Position numbers and translations under genes: made by a program. A stretch of 64,000 nt of DNA from Acanthosepion esculentum (taxonomy: Eukaryota; Mollusca; Cephalopoda; Sepiida; Sepiidae). Below, one piece after another: positions 22,728-37,600 of the stretch. The notes below the pieces were generated by a model that made no database searches, had not been told where the DNA came from, and worked only from the letters and a program-made list of their open reading frames with translations. The first letter of the stretch is position 1. Every line of letters starts with the position of its first letter. Location of the stretch: contig OZ038479.1 of the NCBI GenBank assembly GCA_964036315.1, forward strand, positions 60,577,393 through 60,641,392. Reading direction: 5' to 3'.

Positions 22728-24960
22728 ATATGGAAATGTTAGAGAATGAATTAAAATTTGCATATTTTGATATTTTACAATCCAAAGTTAGAAAATAAAT
22801 AAAAATATAACATATTTTGCTTATTTTTAATGAAAAAGTTAGAAAATAATTAAAAATATTTGCATATTTTGATACTTTTCAATGGAAATGTTAGGAAATA
22901 AATAAAAATTTGCATATTTTGATATTTTACAATGGAAAAGTTGGAAAATAAATAAAAATAATACATATTTTCTAATTTTCAAAACTTTTCCATGGAAAAG
23001 TTAGAAAATATATGAAAATATTGCATATTTTGTTATTTTTCAATGGAAAAGTTAGAAAATAAATAAAAATATTGCATATTTTGTTATTTTTCAATGGAAA
23101 AGTTAGAAAATAAATAAAAATATTGCATATTTTACTATTTTTCAATAGAAAAGATAGAAAATAAATAAAAATATTACATATTTTGATGTTTTACAATGGA
23201 AAAGTTGGAAAATAAAAAAAAATATTGCATATTTTTGCTAATATTCAATAAAAAAGTTAGAAAATCTATCGAAAATGGAAAAGTTAGAAAATAAATAAAA
23301 ATATTGCTATTTTGATGGTTTTCAATGGAAAACCTAGAAAATAAATTAAAATATTGGATATTTTGATATTTTTCTCTGGAAAATTTAGAAAATAATTAAA
23401 AATATTGCATATTTTGACATTTTTCAATGGAAAATTTTGAAAAATCTCAAAATATGTAATATTTTTATATATTTTCTATGGAAAAGTTAGAAAATCAATA
23501 AAAATATTGCATATTTTGATATTTTTCAATGGAAAAGTTAGAAAATAAATGAAAATATTGCATATTTAGATATTTTTCAATGGAAAAGTTAGAAATAATA
23601 GATAAAAATATAGCATATTTTGATATTTTTCAATGGAAAAGTTAGAGAATAAATAAAAATTATCAAATAAAAAGAAATATAGCATATTTTGCTAATTTTC
23701 TATGAAAAAGCTAGACAATATATCGAAAATGGAAAAGTTAGAAAGTAAATAAAAATATTGCTTATATTGATATTTTTGAATGAAAAAGTTAGAAAATAAA
23801 TAAAAATATTTCATATTTTGATATTTTTCTGTGGAAAAGTTAGAAAATAAATAAAAATATTGCATATTTTGATATATTACATATGGAAATGTTAGAGAAT
23901 GAATTAAAATTTGCATATTTTGATATTTTACAATCCAAAGTTAGAAAATAATTAAAAATATAACATATTTTGCTTATTTTTAATGAAAAAGTTAGAAAAT
24001 AATTAAAAATATTTGCATATTTTGATACTTTTCAATGGAAATGTTAGAAAATAAATAAAAATTTGCATATTTTGATATTTTACAATGGAAAGGTTGGAAA
24101 ATAAATAAAAATAATACATATTTTCTAATTTTCAAAACTTTTCCATGGAAAAGTTAGAAAATATATGAAAATATTGCATATTTTGTTATTTTTCAATGGA
24201 AAAGTTAGAAAATAAATAAAAATATTGCATATTTTGTTATTTTTCAATGGAAAAGTTAGAAAATAAATAAAAATATTGCATATTTTACTATTTTTCAATA
24301 GAAAAGTTAGAAAATAAATAAAAATATTACATATTTTGATGTTTTACAATGGAAAAGTTGGAAAATAAAAAAAAATATTGCATATTTTTGCTAATATTCA
24401 ATAAAAAAGTTAGAAAATCTATCGAAAATGGAAAAGTTAGAAAATAAATAAAAATATTGCTATTTTGATGGTTTTCAATGGAAAACCTAGAAAATAAATT
24501 AAAATATTGGATATTTTGATATTTTTCAATGGAAAATTTAGAAAATAATTAAAAATATTGCATATTTTGACATTTTTCAATGGAAAATTTTGAAAAATCT
24601 CAAAATATGTAATATTTTTATATATTTTCTATGGAAAAGTTAGAAAATCAATAAAAATATTGCATATTTTGATATTTTTCAATGGAAAAGTTAGAAATAA
24701 TAGATAAAAATATAGCATATTTTGATATTTTTCAATGGAAAAGTTAGAGAATAAATAAAAATTATCAAATAAAAAGAAATATAGCATATTTTGCTAATTT
24801 TCTATGAAAAAGCTAGACAATATATCGAAAATGGAAAAGTTAGAAAGTAAATAAAAATATTGCTTATATTGATATTTTTGAATGAAAAAGTTAGAAAATA
24901 AATAAAAATATTTCATATTTTGATATTTTTCTGTGGAAAAGTTAGAAAATAAATAATAAT
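22728..24960. repeat. Tandem duplication of about 1.1 kb inside S1 copy 2
   Basis: The block starting CATATGGAAATGTTAGAGAA at 22728 recurs at 23881 (offset 1153). The TATCAAATAAAAAG landmark recurs at 23661 and 24763 (offset 1102). The 51-bp difference is one extra monomer in the first copy. Copies are nearly identical, so the event is recent relative to monomer divergence. Confidence 0.85.
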
Positions 24961-27900
24961 ATAGGCAGATTATGATATATTGCACTGATATATTGCACTG
25001 GAAAAGTGAGAAAGTAAATAAATATATTGTATATTTTCATATTTTTCAAATGGAAATTTAGAAAATAAATAAAAATTTGCATATTTTGACATTTTTCAAA
25101 GGAACATTTAGAAAATAAATAAAAATATTATATTTTAATATTTTTCAATGGAAAATTCAGAAGATAATTAAAAATATTGCATATTTTGATATTTTTCAAT
25201 GGAAAAGTTAGATAATAAATAAAAATATTGCATATTTGATATTTTTCAATAGAAAAGTTAGAAAAGAAATAAAAATATTGCATATTTTGATATTTTTCAA
25301 TCAAAAAGTTTGTAAATCAATAAAAATATTGCATATTTTGCTAATTTGCAATGAAAAAGTTAGAAAATCTATCGATAATAGAAAAGTTAGAAAATAAATA
25401 AAAATATTGCATATTTTGATATTTTTCAATGGAAAACTTAGAAAATAAATAAAAATATTGCATATAATGAGTCGGAAAATATTGCATATAATGAGTTGGA
25501 AAATAAATAAAAATATTGATTATTTTGATATTTTTCTGTAGAAAAGTTAGAAAATAAATTAGAATATTGCATATTTTGATATTTTTCAATGGAAAAGGTA
25601 GGAAATAAGTAAAAATATCGCATATTTTGATATATTTATATAGAAAGTTAGAAAATAAATACAAATATTGCGTATTTTGATATTTTTCACTGGAAAAGCT
25701 AAAAAATAATAAAAAAATTGTATATTTTGATTTTTTCAGTGGAAAAGTTAGAAAATAAATGAAAATATTGCATATTTTCATATTTTTCAGTGGAAAAGTT
25801 AGAAAATAAATAAAAATATTGCATATTTTGATATTTTTCAAGGAAAATGTTAGAAAATAAATAAGAATATTGCATATTTTGATATTTTTCAATGGAAAAG
25901 TTAGAAAATAAATAAAAATATTGCATATTTTGATATTTTTCAATGTAAAAGATAGAAAATCAATAAAAATGTTGCATATTTTGATATTTTTCAATAGAAA
26001 ATGTAGAAAATTAGTAAAAATATTTCATATTTTGATATGTTTCTATAGAAAAGTTAGAAAATCTATCGAAAATGGAAAAGTTAGAAAATAAATAAAAATA
26101 TTGCGTATTTTGATTTTTTTACTGGAAAATTTAGAAAATAATTAAAAATATTGCATATTTTGACATTTTCCAGTAGAAAATTTAGAAAATAAATAAAAAT
26201 ATTGTATATTTTCATATTTTTCATTGGAAATTTAGAAAATAAAAAAAAATATTGCAGATTTTGATGTTTTTCAATGAAAAAGTTAGAAAATCTATCGATA
26301 ATGGAAAAGTTAGAAAATAAATAAAAATATTGCAAATTTTCATATTTTTCAATGGAAAAGTTAGAAAATACATAAAAATAATGTATATATTGATTTTTTT
26401 CAATGGAAAAATATTGCATATTTTGAGATTTTTCAATGGAAATGGTAGAAAATCCATAAAAAGATTGTACATTTTGATATTTTTCAATGGAGAAGTTAGA
26501 AAAGAAATCCAAATATTGCATATTTTGATATTTTTCAGTGGAAATGTTAGAAAATAAATGAAAATATTGCATATTTTGATATTTTTCAAAGGAAAAGTTA
26601 GAAAATAAATAAAAATATTGCATATTTTGATATGTTTCTATAGAAAAGTTAGAAAATCAATAAAAATGTTGCATATTTTGATATCTTTCAATGGAAAATT
26701 TAGAAAATAAATAAAAATATTGTATATTTTCATATTTTTCATTGGAAATTTAGAAAATAAATAAAAATATTGCTATTTTGATGTTTTTCAATGAAAAAGT
26801 TAGAAAATCTATCGATAATGGAAAAGTTAGAAAATAAATGAAAATATTGCATATTTTGATGTTTTTCAATGTAAAACTGAGAAAAGAAATAAAAATATTG
26901 GATATTTTAATATTTTTGAATGGAAAAGTTAGAAAATAAATAAAAATATTGTATATGTTGATATGTTTCTATAGAAAAGTTAGAAAATCAATAAAAATAT
27001 TGCATATTTTGATATTTTTCAATGGAAAAGTTAGAAAATCAATAAAAATATTGCATATTTTGATATCTTTCAATGGAAAAGGTAGAAAATAAGTAAAAAT
27101 ATTGCATATTTTGATATGTTTCTATAGAAAGTTAGAAAATAAATACAAATATTGCATATTTTGATATTTTTCACTGGAAAAGCTAGAAAATAATTAAAAA
27201 TATTGCATATTTTGATTTTTTTCAGTGGAAAAGTTAGAAAATAAATGAAAATATTGCATATTTTCATATTTTTCAATGGAAAAGTTAGAAAATAAATAAA
27301 AATATTGCATATTGTGATGGTTTTCAAAATACAATTTGGAAAGTAAATAAAAATATTGCATATTTTCATATTTTTCATTGGAAATTTAGAAAATAAATAA
27401 AAATATTGCAGAATTTGATGTTTTTCAATGTTAAAGTTAGAAAATAACATAAAATATTGGATATCTTGATATTTTTCAATGTAAAAGTTAGAAAATAAAT
27501 GAAAATATTGCATATTTTCAAATTTTTCAATGTAAAAGTTAGAAAATGAATAAATATATTGCATACTTGAACATTTTTTAATGGAAAATAAATAAATATA
27601 TTGCATATTTTGATATATTACAGTGGAAAATTTAGAAAATAAATAAAAATATTGGATATTTTGATATTTCTCACTGGAAAATTTAGAAAATAATTAAAAA
27701 TATTGCATATTTCGAGATTTTTCAATGGAAAAGTTAGAAAATGAATAAAAATATTGCATATTTTGATATTTTTCAATGTGAAAGTTAGAAAATATCATAA
27801 AATATTTCATATTTTGATATTTTTCAATGGAAAATTTAGAAAATACATGAAAATATTGCATATTTTCATATTTTTCAATGGAAAAGTTAGAAAATAAATA

Positions 27901-29151
27901 AAAATATTGCATATTTTGATATTTTTCAATACAAAAGTTAGAAAATAAATAAATTATTGCGTATTTTGATATTTTTCAATGGAAAAGTTAGAAAATATAT
28001 AAAAATATTGGATATTTTGATATTTGTCAATGGAAAATTTAGAAAATAATTAAAAATATTGCATATTTTGATATTTTTCAATGGAAAAGTTAGAAAATAT
28101 ATAAAAATATAGCATATTTTCATATTTTTCAGTAGAAAAGTTAGAAAATAAATGAAAATGTTGCATATTTTGAGGTTTTTTAAAGGAAAAGTTAGAAAAT
28201 AAATAAAAATATTGCATATTTTGATATTTTACAATGTAAAAGTTAAAAAATAAACAAAAATATTGCATATTTTGATATTTTTCAATGGAAAAGTTAGAAA
28301 ATAAATAAAAATATTGCATATTTTGATATTTTTCAATGTGAAAGTTAGAAAATATCATAAAATATTGGATATTTTGATATTTTTCAATGGAAAATTTAGA
28401 AAATACATGAAAATATTGCATATTTTCATATTTTTCAATGGAAACGTTAGAAAATAAATAAAAATATTGCATATTTCATATTTTTCAATACCAAAGTTAG
28501 AAAATAAATAAATTATTGCGTATTTTGATATTTTTCAATGGAAAAGTTAGAAAATCTATCGAAAATGGAAAAGTGAGAAAATAAATAAAAATATTGCATA
28601 TTTTGATGTTTTTCAATGGATAACTTAGAAAATAAATAAAAATATTGTATATTTTTTAATAGAAAAGTTAGAAAATATATAAAAATATTGCATATTTTGA
28701 TATTTTTCAATGGAAAAGTAAGAAAATAGATAAAGATATTGCATATTTTGATATGTTTCTATAAAAAAGTTAGAAAATAAATAAAAATTTGCATATTTTG
28801 ATATTTTACAATGAAAAAGTTAGAAAATAATTAAAAATATAGCATATTTTGCTAATTTTCAATGAAAAAGTTAGAAAATATATCGAAAATGGGAAAGTTA
28901 GAAAATAAATAAAAACATTGCATATTTTGATGTTTTTCAATATAAAAGTTAGAAAATAAATAAAAATATTGCATACTTTAATATTTTTCAATGGAAAAGC
29001 TTGAAAATAAATAAAAATATTGTATATTTTGATATTTTTCAAAGGAAAATTCAGAAAATAAATAAAAATATTGCATATTTTGATATTTTCACAGGAAGAT
29101 TTAGAAAACAATTAAAAATATTGCATATTTTGATATTTTTCAATGTAAAAG

Positions 29152-32100
29152 TTTGAAAATAAATAATAATATTGCAAATTTTGGTGTTTTTCAATGTAAA
29201 AGTTAGAAAATGAAAAAAAATATTGCATACTTGTACATTTTTTAATGGAAAAGTTGGAAAGAAAATAAAAATATTGCATATTTTGATATATTACATATGG
29301 AAATGTTAGAGAATGAATTAAAATTTGCATATTTTGATATTTTACAATCCAAAGTTAGAAAATAAATAAAAATATAACATATTTTGCTTATTTTTAATGA
29401 AAAAGTTAGAAAATAATTAAAAATATTTGCATATTTTGATACTTTTCAATGGAAATGTTAGAAAATAAATAAAAATTTGCATATTTTGATATTTTACAAT
29501 GGAAAAGTTGGAAAATAAATAAAAATTATACATATTTTCTAATTTTCAAAACTTTTCCATGGAAAAGTTAGAAATTATATGAAAATATTGCATATTTTGT
29601 TATTTTTCAATGGAAAAGTTAGAAAATAAATAAAAATATTGCATATTTTGTTATTTTTCAATGGAAAAGTTAGAAAATAAATAAAAATATTGCATATTTT
29701 ACTATTTTTCAATAGAAAAGTTAGAAAATAAATAAAAATATTACATATTTTGATGTTTTACAATGGAAAAGTTGGAAAATAAAAAAAAATATTGTATATT
29801 TTTGCTAATATTCAATAAAAAAGTTAGAAAATCTATCGAAAATGGAAAAGTTAGAAAATAAATAAAAATATTGCTATTTTGATGGTTTTCAATGGAAAAC
29901 CTAGAAAATAAATTAAAATATTGGATATTTTGATATTTTTCACTGGAAAATTTAGAAAATAATTAAAAATATTGCATATTTTGACATTTTTCAATGGAAA
30001 ATTTTGAAAAATCTCAAAATATGTAATATTTTTATATATTTTCTATGGAAAAGTTAGAAAATCAATGAAAATATTGCATATTTTGATATTTTTTAATGGA
30101 AAAGTTAGAAAATAAATGAAAATATTGCATATTTAGATATTTTTCAATGAAAAAGTTAGAAATAATAGATAAAAATATAGCATATTTTGATATTTTTCAA
30201 TGGAAAAGTTAGAGAATAAATAAAAATTATCAAATAAAAAGAAATATAGCATATTTTGCTAATTTTCTATGAAAAAGCTAGACAATATATCGAAAATGGA
30301 AAAGTTAGAAAGTAAATAAAAATATTGCTTATATTGATATTTTTGAATGAAAAAGTTAGAAAATAAATAAAAATATTTCATGTTTTGATATTTTTCTGTG
30401 GAAAAGTTAGAAAATAAATAATAATATAGGCAGATTATGATATATTGCACTGATATATTGCACTGGAAAAGTGAGAAAGTAAATAAATATATTGCATATT
30501 TTCATATTTTTCAAATGGAAATTTAGAAAATAAATAAAAATTTTGCATACTTTGACATTTTTCAAAGGAACATTTAGAAAATAAATAAAAATATTATATT
30601 TTAATATTTTTCAATGGAAAACTCAGAAGATAATTAAAAATATTGCATATTTTGATATTTTTCAATGGAAAAGTTAGAAAATAAATAAAAATATTGCATA
30701 TTTGATATTTTTCAATAGAAAAGTTAGAAAATAAATAAAAATATTGCATATTTTGATATTTTTCAAGGAAAATGTTAGAAAATAAATAAGAATATTGCAT
30801 ATTTTGATATTTTTCAATGGAAAAGTTAGAAAATAAATAATAATATTGCAAATTTTGGTGTTTTTCAATGTAAAAGTTAGAAAATGAAAAAAAATATTGC
30901 ATACTTGTACATTTTTTAATGGAAAAGTTGGAAAGAAAATAAAAATATTGCATATTTTGATATATTACATATGGAAATGTTAGAGAATGAATTAAAATTT
31001 GCATATTTTGATATTTTACAATCCAAAGTTAGAAAATAAATAAAAATATAACATATTTTGCTTATTTTTAATGAAAAAGTTAGAAAATAATTAAAAATAT
31101 TTGCATATTTTGATACTTTTCAATGGAAATGTTAGAAAATAAATAAAAATTTGCATATTTTGATATTTTACAATGGAAAAGTTGGAAAATAAATAAAAAT
31201 TATACATATTTTCTAATTTTCAAAACTTTTCCATGGAAAAGTTAGAAAATATATGAAAATATTGCATATTTTGTTATTTTTCAATGGAAAAGTTAGAAAA
31301 TAAATAAAAATATTGCATATTTTGTTATTTTTCAATGGAAAAGTTAGAAAATAAATAAAAATATTGCATATTTTACTATTTTTCAATAGAAAAGTTAGAA
31401 AATAAATAAAAATATTACATATTTTGATGTTTTACAATGGAAAAGTTGGAAAATAAAAAAAAATATTGTATATTTTTGCTAATATTCAATAAAAAAGTTA
31501 GAAAATCTATCGAAAATGGAAAAGTTAGAAAATAAATAAAAATATTGCTATTTTGATGGTTTTCAATGGAAAACCTAGAAAATAAATTAAAATATTGGAT
31601 ATTTTGATATTTTTCACTGGAAAATTTAGAAAATAATTAAAAATATTGCATATTTTGACATTTTTCAATGGAAAATTTTGAAAAATCTCAAAATATGTAA
31701 TATTTTTATATATTTTCTATGGAAAAGTTAGAAAATCAATGAAAATATTGCATATTTTGATATTTTTTAATGGAAAAGTTAGAAAATAAATGAAAATATT
31801 GCATATTTAGATATTTTTCAATGAAAAAGTTAGAAATAATATATAAAAATATAGCATATTTTGATATTTTTCAATGGAAAAGTTAGAGAATAAATAAAAA
31901 TTATCAAATAAAAAGAAATATAGCATATTTTGCTAATTTTCTATGAAAAAGCTAGACAATATATCGAAAATGGAAAAGTTAGAAAGTAAATAAAAATATT
32001 GCTTATATTGATATTTTTGAATGAAAAAGTTAGAAAATAAATAAAAATATTTCATGTTTTGATATTTTTCTGTGGAAAAGTTAGAAAATAAATAATAATA

Positions 32101-32414
32101 TAGGCAGATTATGATATATTGCACTGATATATTGCACTGGAAAAGTGAGAAAGTAAATAAATATATTGCATATTTTCATATTTTTCAAATGGAAATTTAG
32201 AAAATAAATAAAAATTTTGCATACTTTGACATTTTTCAAAGGAACATTTAGAAAATAAATAAAAATATTATATTTTAATATTTTTCAATGGAAAACTCAG
32301 AAGATAATTAAAAATATTGCATATTTTGATATTTTTCAATGGAAAAGTTAGAAAATAAATAAAAATATTGCATATTTGATATTTTTCAATAGAAAAGTTA
32401 GAAAAGAAATAAAA
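29152..32414. repeat. Tandem duplication, offset 1674 bp, inside S1 copy 3
   Basis: Sequence from about 29152-30740 recurs at about 30826-32414. The offset is 1674 bp at two separate landmarks (29290 to 30964, and 30228 to 31902), so there are no net indels between them. The copies differ by few substitutions. 1674 is not a multiple of 51 because several monomers inside are shortened. Confidence 0.88.
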
Positions 32415-34578
32415 ATATTGCATATTTTGATATTTTTCAATCAAAAAGTTTGTAAATCAATAAAAATATTGCATATTTTGCTAATTTGCAATGAAAAAGT
32501 TAGAAAATCTGTCGATAATAGAAAAGTTAGAAAATAAATAAAAATATTGCATATTTTGATGTTTTTCAATGGAAAACTTAGAAAATAAATAAAAATATAG
32601 TAATAAAATGAGTCATAAAATATTGCATATAATGAGTTGGAAAATAAATAAAAATATTGATTATTTTGATATTTTTCTGTAGAAAAGTTAAAAAATAAAT
32701 TAGAATATTGCATATTTTGATATTTTTCAATGGAAAAGGTAGGAAATAAGTAAAAATATCGCATATTTTGATATATTTATATAGAAAGTTAGAAAATAAA
32801 TACAAATATTGCGTATTTTGATATTTTTCACTGGAAAAGCTAAAAAATAATAAAAAAATTGTATATTTTGATTTTTTCAGTGGAAAAGTTAGAAAATAAA
32901 TGAAAATATTGCATATTTTCATATTTTTCAATGGAAAAGTTAGAAAATAAATAAAAATATTGCATATTTTGATATTTTTCAAGGAAAATGTTAGAAAATA
33001 AATAAGAATATTGCATATTTTGATATTTTTCAATGGAAAAGTTAGAAAATAAATAAAAATATTGCATATTTTGATATTTTTCAATGTAAAAGATAGAAAA
33101 TCAATAAAAATGTTGCATATTTTGATATTTTTCAATAGAAAATGTAGAAAATTAGTAAAAATATTTCATATTTTGATATGTTTCTATAGAAAAGTTAGAA
33201 AATCTATCGAAAATGGAAAAGTTAGAAAATAAATAAAAATATTGCGTATTTTGATTTTTTTACTGGAAAATTTAGAAAATAATTAAAAATATTGCATATT
33301 TTGACATTTTCCAGTAGAAAATTTAGAAAATAAATAAAAATATTGTATATTTTCATATTTTTCATTGGAAATTTAGAAAATAAATAAAAATATTGCAGAT
33401 TTTGATGTTTTTCAATGAAAAAGTTAGAAAATCTATCGATAATGGAAAAGTTAGAAAATAAATAAAAATATTGCAAATTTTCATATTTTTCAATGGAAAA
33501 GTGAGAAAATACATAAAAATAATGTATATATTGATTTTTTTCAATGGAAAAATATTGCATATTTTGAGATTTTTCAATGGAAATGGTAGAAAATCCATAA
33601 AAAGATTGTACATTTTGATATTTTTCAATGGAGAAGTTAGAAAAGAAATCCAAATATTGCATATTTTGATATTTTTCAGTGGAAATGTTAGAAAATAAAT
33701 GAAAATATTGCATATTTTGATATTTTTCAAAGGAAAAGTTAGAAAATAAATAAAAATATTGCATATTTTGATATGTTTCTATAGAAAAGTTAGAAAATCA
33801 ATAAAAATGTTGCATATTTTGATATCTTTCAATGGAAAATTTAGAAAATAAATAAAAATATTGTATATTTTCATATTTTTCATTGGAAATTTAGAAAATA
33901 AATAAAAATATTGCTATTTTGATGTTTTTCAATGAAAAAGTTAGAAAATCTATCGATAATGGAAAAGTTAGAAAATAAATGAAAATATTGCATATTTTGA
34001 TGTTTTTCAATGTAAAACTGAGAAAAGAAATAAAAATATTGGATATTTTAATATTTTTGAATGGAAAAGTTAGAAAATAAATAAAAATATTGTATATGTT
34101 GATATGTTTCTATAGAAAAGTTAGAAAATCAATAAAAATATTGCATATTTTGATATTTTTCAATGGAAAAGTTTGAAAATCAATAAAAATATTGCATATT
34201 TTGATATCTTTCAATGGAAAAGGTAGAAAATAAGTAAAAATATTGCATATTTTGATATGTTTCTATAGAAAGTTAGAAAATAAATACAAATATTGCATAT
34301 TTTGATATTTTTCACTGGAAAAGCTAGAAAATAATTAAAAATATTGCATATTTTGATTTTTTTCAGTGGAAAAGTTAGAAAATAAATGAAAATATTGCAT
34401 ATTTTCATATTTTTCAATGGAAAAGTTAGAAAATAAATAAAAATATTGCATATTGTGATGGTTTTCAAAATACAATTTGGAAAGTAAATAAAAATATTGC
34501 ATATTTCCATATTTTTCATTGGAAATTTAGAAAATAAATAAAAATATTGCAGAATTTGATGTTTTTCAATGTTAAAGT

Positions 34579-34633
34579 TTTTCCATTGAAAAATATGAAA
34601 ATATGCAATATTTTCATATTTTTCAATGGAAAA
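34579..34633. repeat. Perfect 26-bp inverted repeat in S1
   Basis: Left arm 34579-34604 begins TTTTCCATTGAAAAATATG. A 3-base loop (GCA) follows, then the exact reverse complement at 34608-34633. Part of a monomer is therefore present in the opposite orientation to all its neighbours, and a hairpin or cruciform can form. Confidence 0.92.
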
Positions 34634-37600
34634 CTGAGAAAATAAATAAAAATATTGGATATTTTAATATTTGTGAATGGAAAAGTTAGAAAATAAATAA
34701 AAATATTGCATATGTTGATATGTTTCAATAGAAAAGTTAGAAAATAAATAAAAATATTGATTATTTTGATATTTTTCACTGGAAAAGTTAGAAAATAAAT
34801 AAAAATATAGCATGTTTTCATATTTTTCTGTAGAAAAATTAGAAAATAAATAAGAATATTGCATATTTTGATATTTTTCAATGGAAAAGTTAGAAAATCT
34901 ATAAAAATATTGCATATTTTGATATTTTTCAATGGAAAAGTTAGAAAATCAATAAAAATATTGCATATTTTGATATCTTTCAATGGAAAAGGTAGAAAAT
35001 AAGTAAAAATATTGCATATTTTGATATGTTTCTATAGAAAGTTAGAAAATAAATACAAATATTGCATATTTTGATATTTTTCACTGGAAAAGCTAGAAAA
35101 TAATTAAAAATATTGCATATTTTGATTTTTTTCAGTGGAAAAGTTAGAAAATAAATAAAAATATTGCATATTTGATATTTTTCAATAGAAAAGTTAGAAA
35201 AGAAATAAAAATATTGCATATTTTGATATTTTTCAATCAAAAAGTTTGTAAATCAATAAAAATATTGCATATTTTGCTATTTTGCAATGAAAAAGTTAGA
35301 AAATCTATCGATAATAGAAAAGTTAGAAAATAAATAAAAATATTGCATATTTTGATGTTTTTCAATGGAAAACTTAGGAAATCAATAAAAATATTGCATA
35401 TAATGAGTCGGAAAATATTGCATATAATGAGTTGGAAAATAAATAAAAATATTGATTATTTTGATATTTTTCTGTAGAAAAGTTAGAAAATAAATTAGAA
35501 TATTGCATATTTTGATATTTTTCAATGGAAAAGGTAAAAAATAATAAAAAATTGTATATTTTGATTTTTCAGTGGAAAAGTTAGAAAATAAATGAAAATA
35601 TTGCATATTTTCATATTTTTCAATGGAAAAGTTAGAAAATAAATAAAAATATTGCATATTTTGATATTTTTCAATGTAAAAGATAGAAAATCAAAAAAAT
35701 GTTGCATATTTTGATATTTTTCAATAGAAAATGTAGAAAATTAGTAAAAATATTGCATATTTTGATATGTTTCTATAGAAAAGTTAGAAAATAAATAAAA
35801 ATATTGCGTATTTTGATATTTTTACTGGAAAATTTAGAAAATAATTAAAAATATTGCATATTTTGACATTTTCCAGTAGAAAATTTAGAAAATAAATAAA
35901 AATATTGTATATTTTCATATTTTTCATTGGAAATTTAGAAAATAAATAAGAATATTGCATATTTGGTATTTTTCAATGTAAAAGATAGAAAATCAATAAA
36001 AATGTTGCATATGTTGATATTTTTCAATAGAGAATGTAGAAAATTAGTTAAAATATTGCATATTTTGATATGTTTCTATAGAAAAGTTAGAAAATAAATA
36101 AAAATATTGCATATTGTGATGGTTTTCAAAATACAATTTGGAAAGTAAATAAAAATATTGCATATTTTCATATTTTTCATTGGAAATTTAGAAAATAAAT
36201 AAAAATATTGCAGAATTTGATGTTTTTCAATGGAAAAGTTAGAAAATAAATAAAAATATTGCAAATTTTCATATTTTTCAATGGAAAAGTTAGAAAATAC
36301 ATAAAAATAATGTATATATTGATTTTTTTCAATGGAAAATTTAGGAAATCACAAAAATATTGCATATTTTGAGATTTTTCAATGGAGAAGTTAGAAAATA
36401 AATAAAAATATTGCATATTTTAAGATTTTTCAATGAAAAAGTTAGAAAATCCAAATATTGCATATTTTGATATTTTTCAGTGGAAATGTTAGAAAATAAA
36501 TGAAAATATTGCATATTTTGATATTTTTCTATATAAAAGTTAGAAAATAAATAAAAATATTGCGTATTTTGATATTTTTCAATGGAAAAGTTAGAAAATA
36601 ATTAAAAATATTGCATATTTTTATATTTTCCAGTAGAAAAGTTAGAAAATAAATGAAAATATTGAAAAGTTTCATATTTTTCAATGAAAAAGTTAGAAAA
36701 TCCATGAAAATATTGTGTTTTGATATTTTTCAATGGAAAAGTTAGAAAATATATAAAAATATTGAATATTTTCATATTTTTCAGTAGAAAATTAAGAAAA
36801 TAAATGAAAATGTTACATATTTGAAGTTTTTCAATGGAAATCTTAGAAAATGAATAAAAATATTGCATATTTTGATATTTTTCAAAGGAAAAGTTAGAAA
36901 ATAAATAAAAATATTGCATATTTTGATATTTTTCAAAGGAAAAGTTGGAAAATAAATAAAAATATTGCATATTTTGATGTTTTTCAGTGAAAAAGTTAGA
37001 AAATAAATAAAAATATTGCATAATTTGATATTTTTCAAAGGACAGTTTGGAAAATAAATGAAAATATTGCATATTTTGATATTTTTCAAGGGAAAATGTA
37101 GAAAATAAGTAAAAATATTGCGTATTTTGATATGTTTCTATAAAAAAGTTAGAAAATAAATAAAAATATTGCGTATTTTGATATTTTTCAATGGAAAAGT
37201 TACAAAATAATTAAAAATATTGCATATTTTGAGATTTTCCAGTAGAAAAGTTAGAAATAAAGAAAATATTGCAAATTTTAAAATTTTTCAATGGAAAATA
37301 CATAAAAACATTGCATATTTTGATATTTTTCAAAGGAAAAGTAAGAAAATAAAGAAAAATATTGCATATTTTTGATGGGAAATGTTAGAAAATAAATAAG
37401 AATATTGCATATTTTGATTTTTTTCAATGGAAAAGTTAGAAAATCAATAAAAATATTGCATATTTTGATATTTTTCAATGGACAGTTAGAAAATAATTAG
37501 AATTATTGCATATTTTGATATTTTCCAGTAGAAAAGTTAAAAAATAAATAAAAATATTGCATATTTTGAGGTTTTTCAATGAAAAAGTTAAAAAATCCAT

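Larger units (their letters stand above)
15413..34578. repeat. Higher-order repeat of S1: three copies of 5.5 to 7 kb
   Basis: Landmark variants recur in the same order. The ACATTTTTTAATGGAAAATA junction is at 15413, 20888 and 27566. TATCAAATAAAAAGAAATA is at 18133, 23661/24763 and 30228/31902. The ATAATGAG...GAGTTGG landmark is at 18837, 25465 and about 32606. AGAAATCCAAATATTGC is at about 19877, 26505 and 33646. Unit lengths are 5475 bp, 6678 bp and about 7010 bp. Size differences come mainly from inner duplications in copies 2 and 3. The third copy stops at a palindromic junction (34579-34633). Confidence 0.85.
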
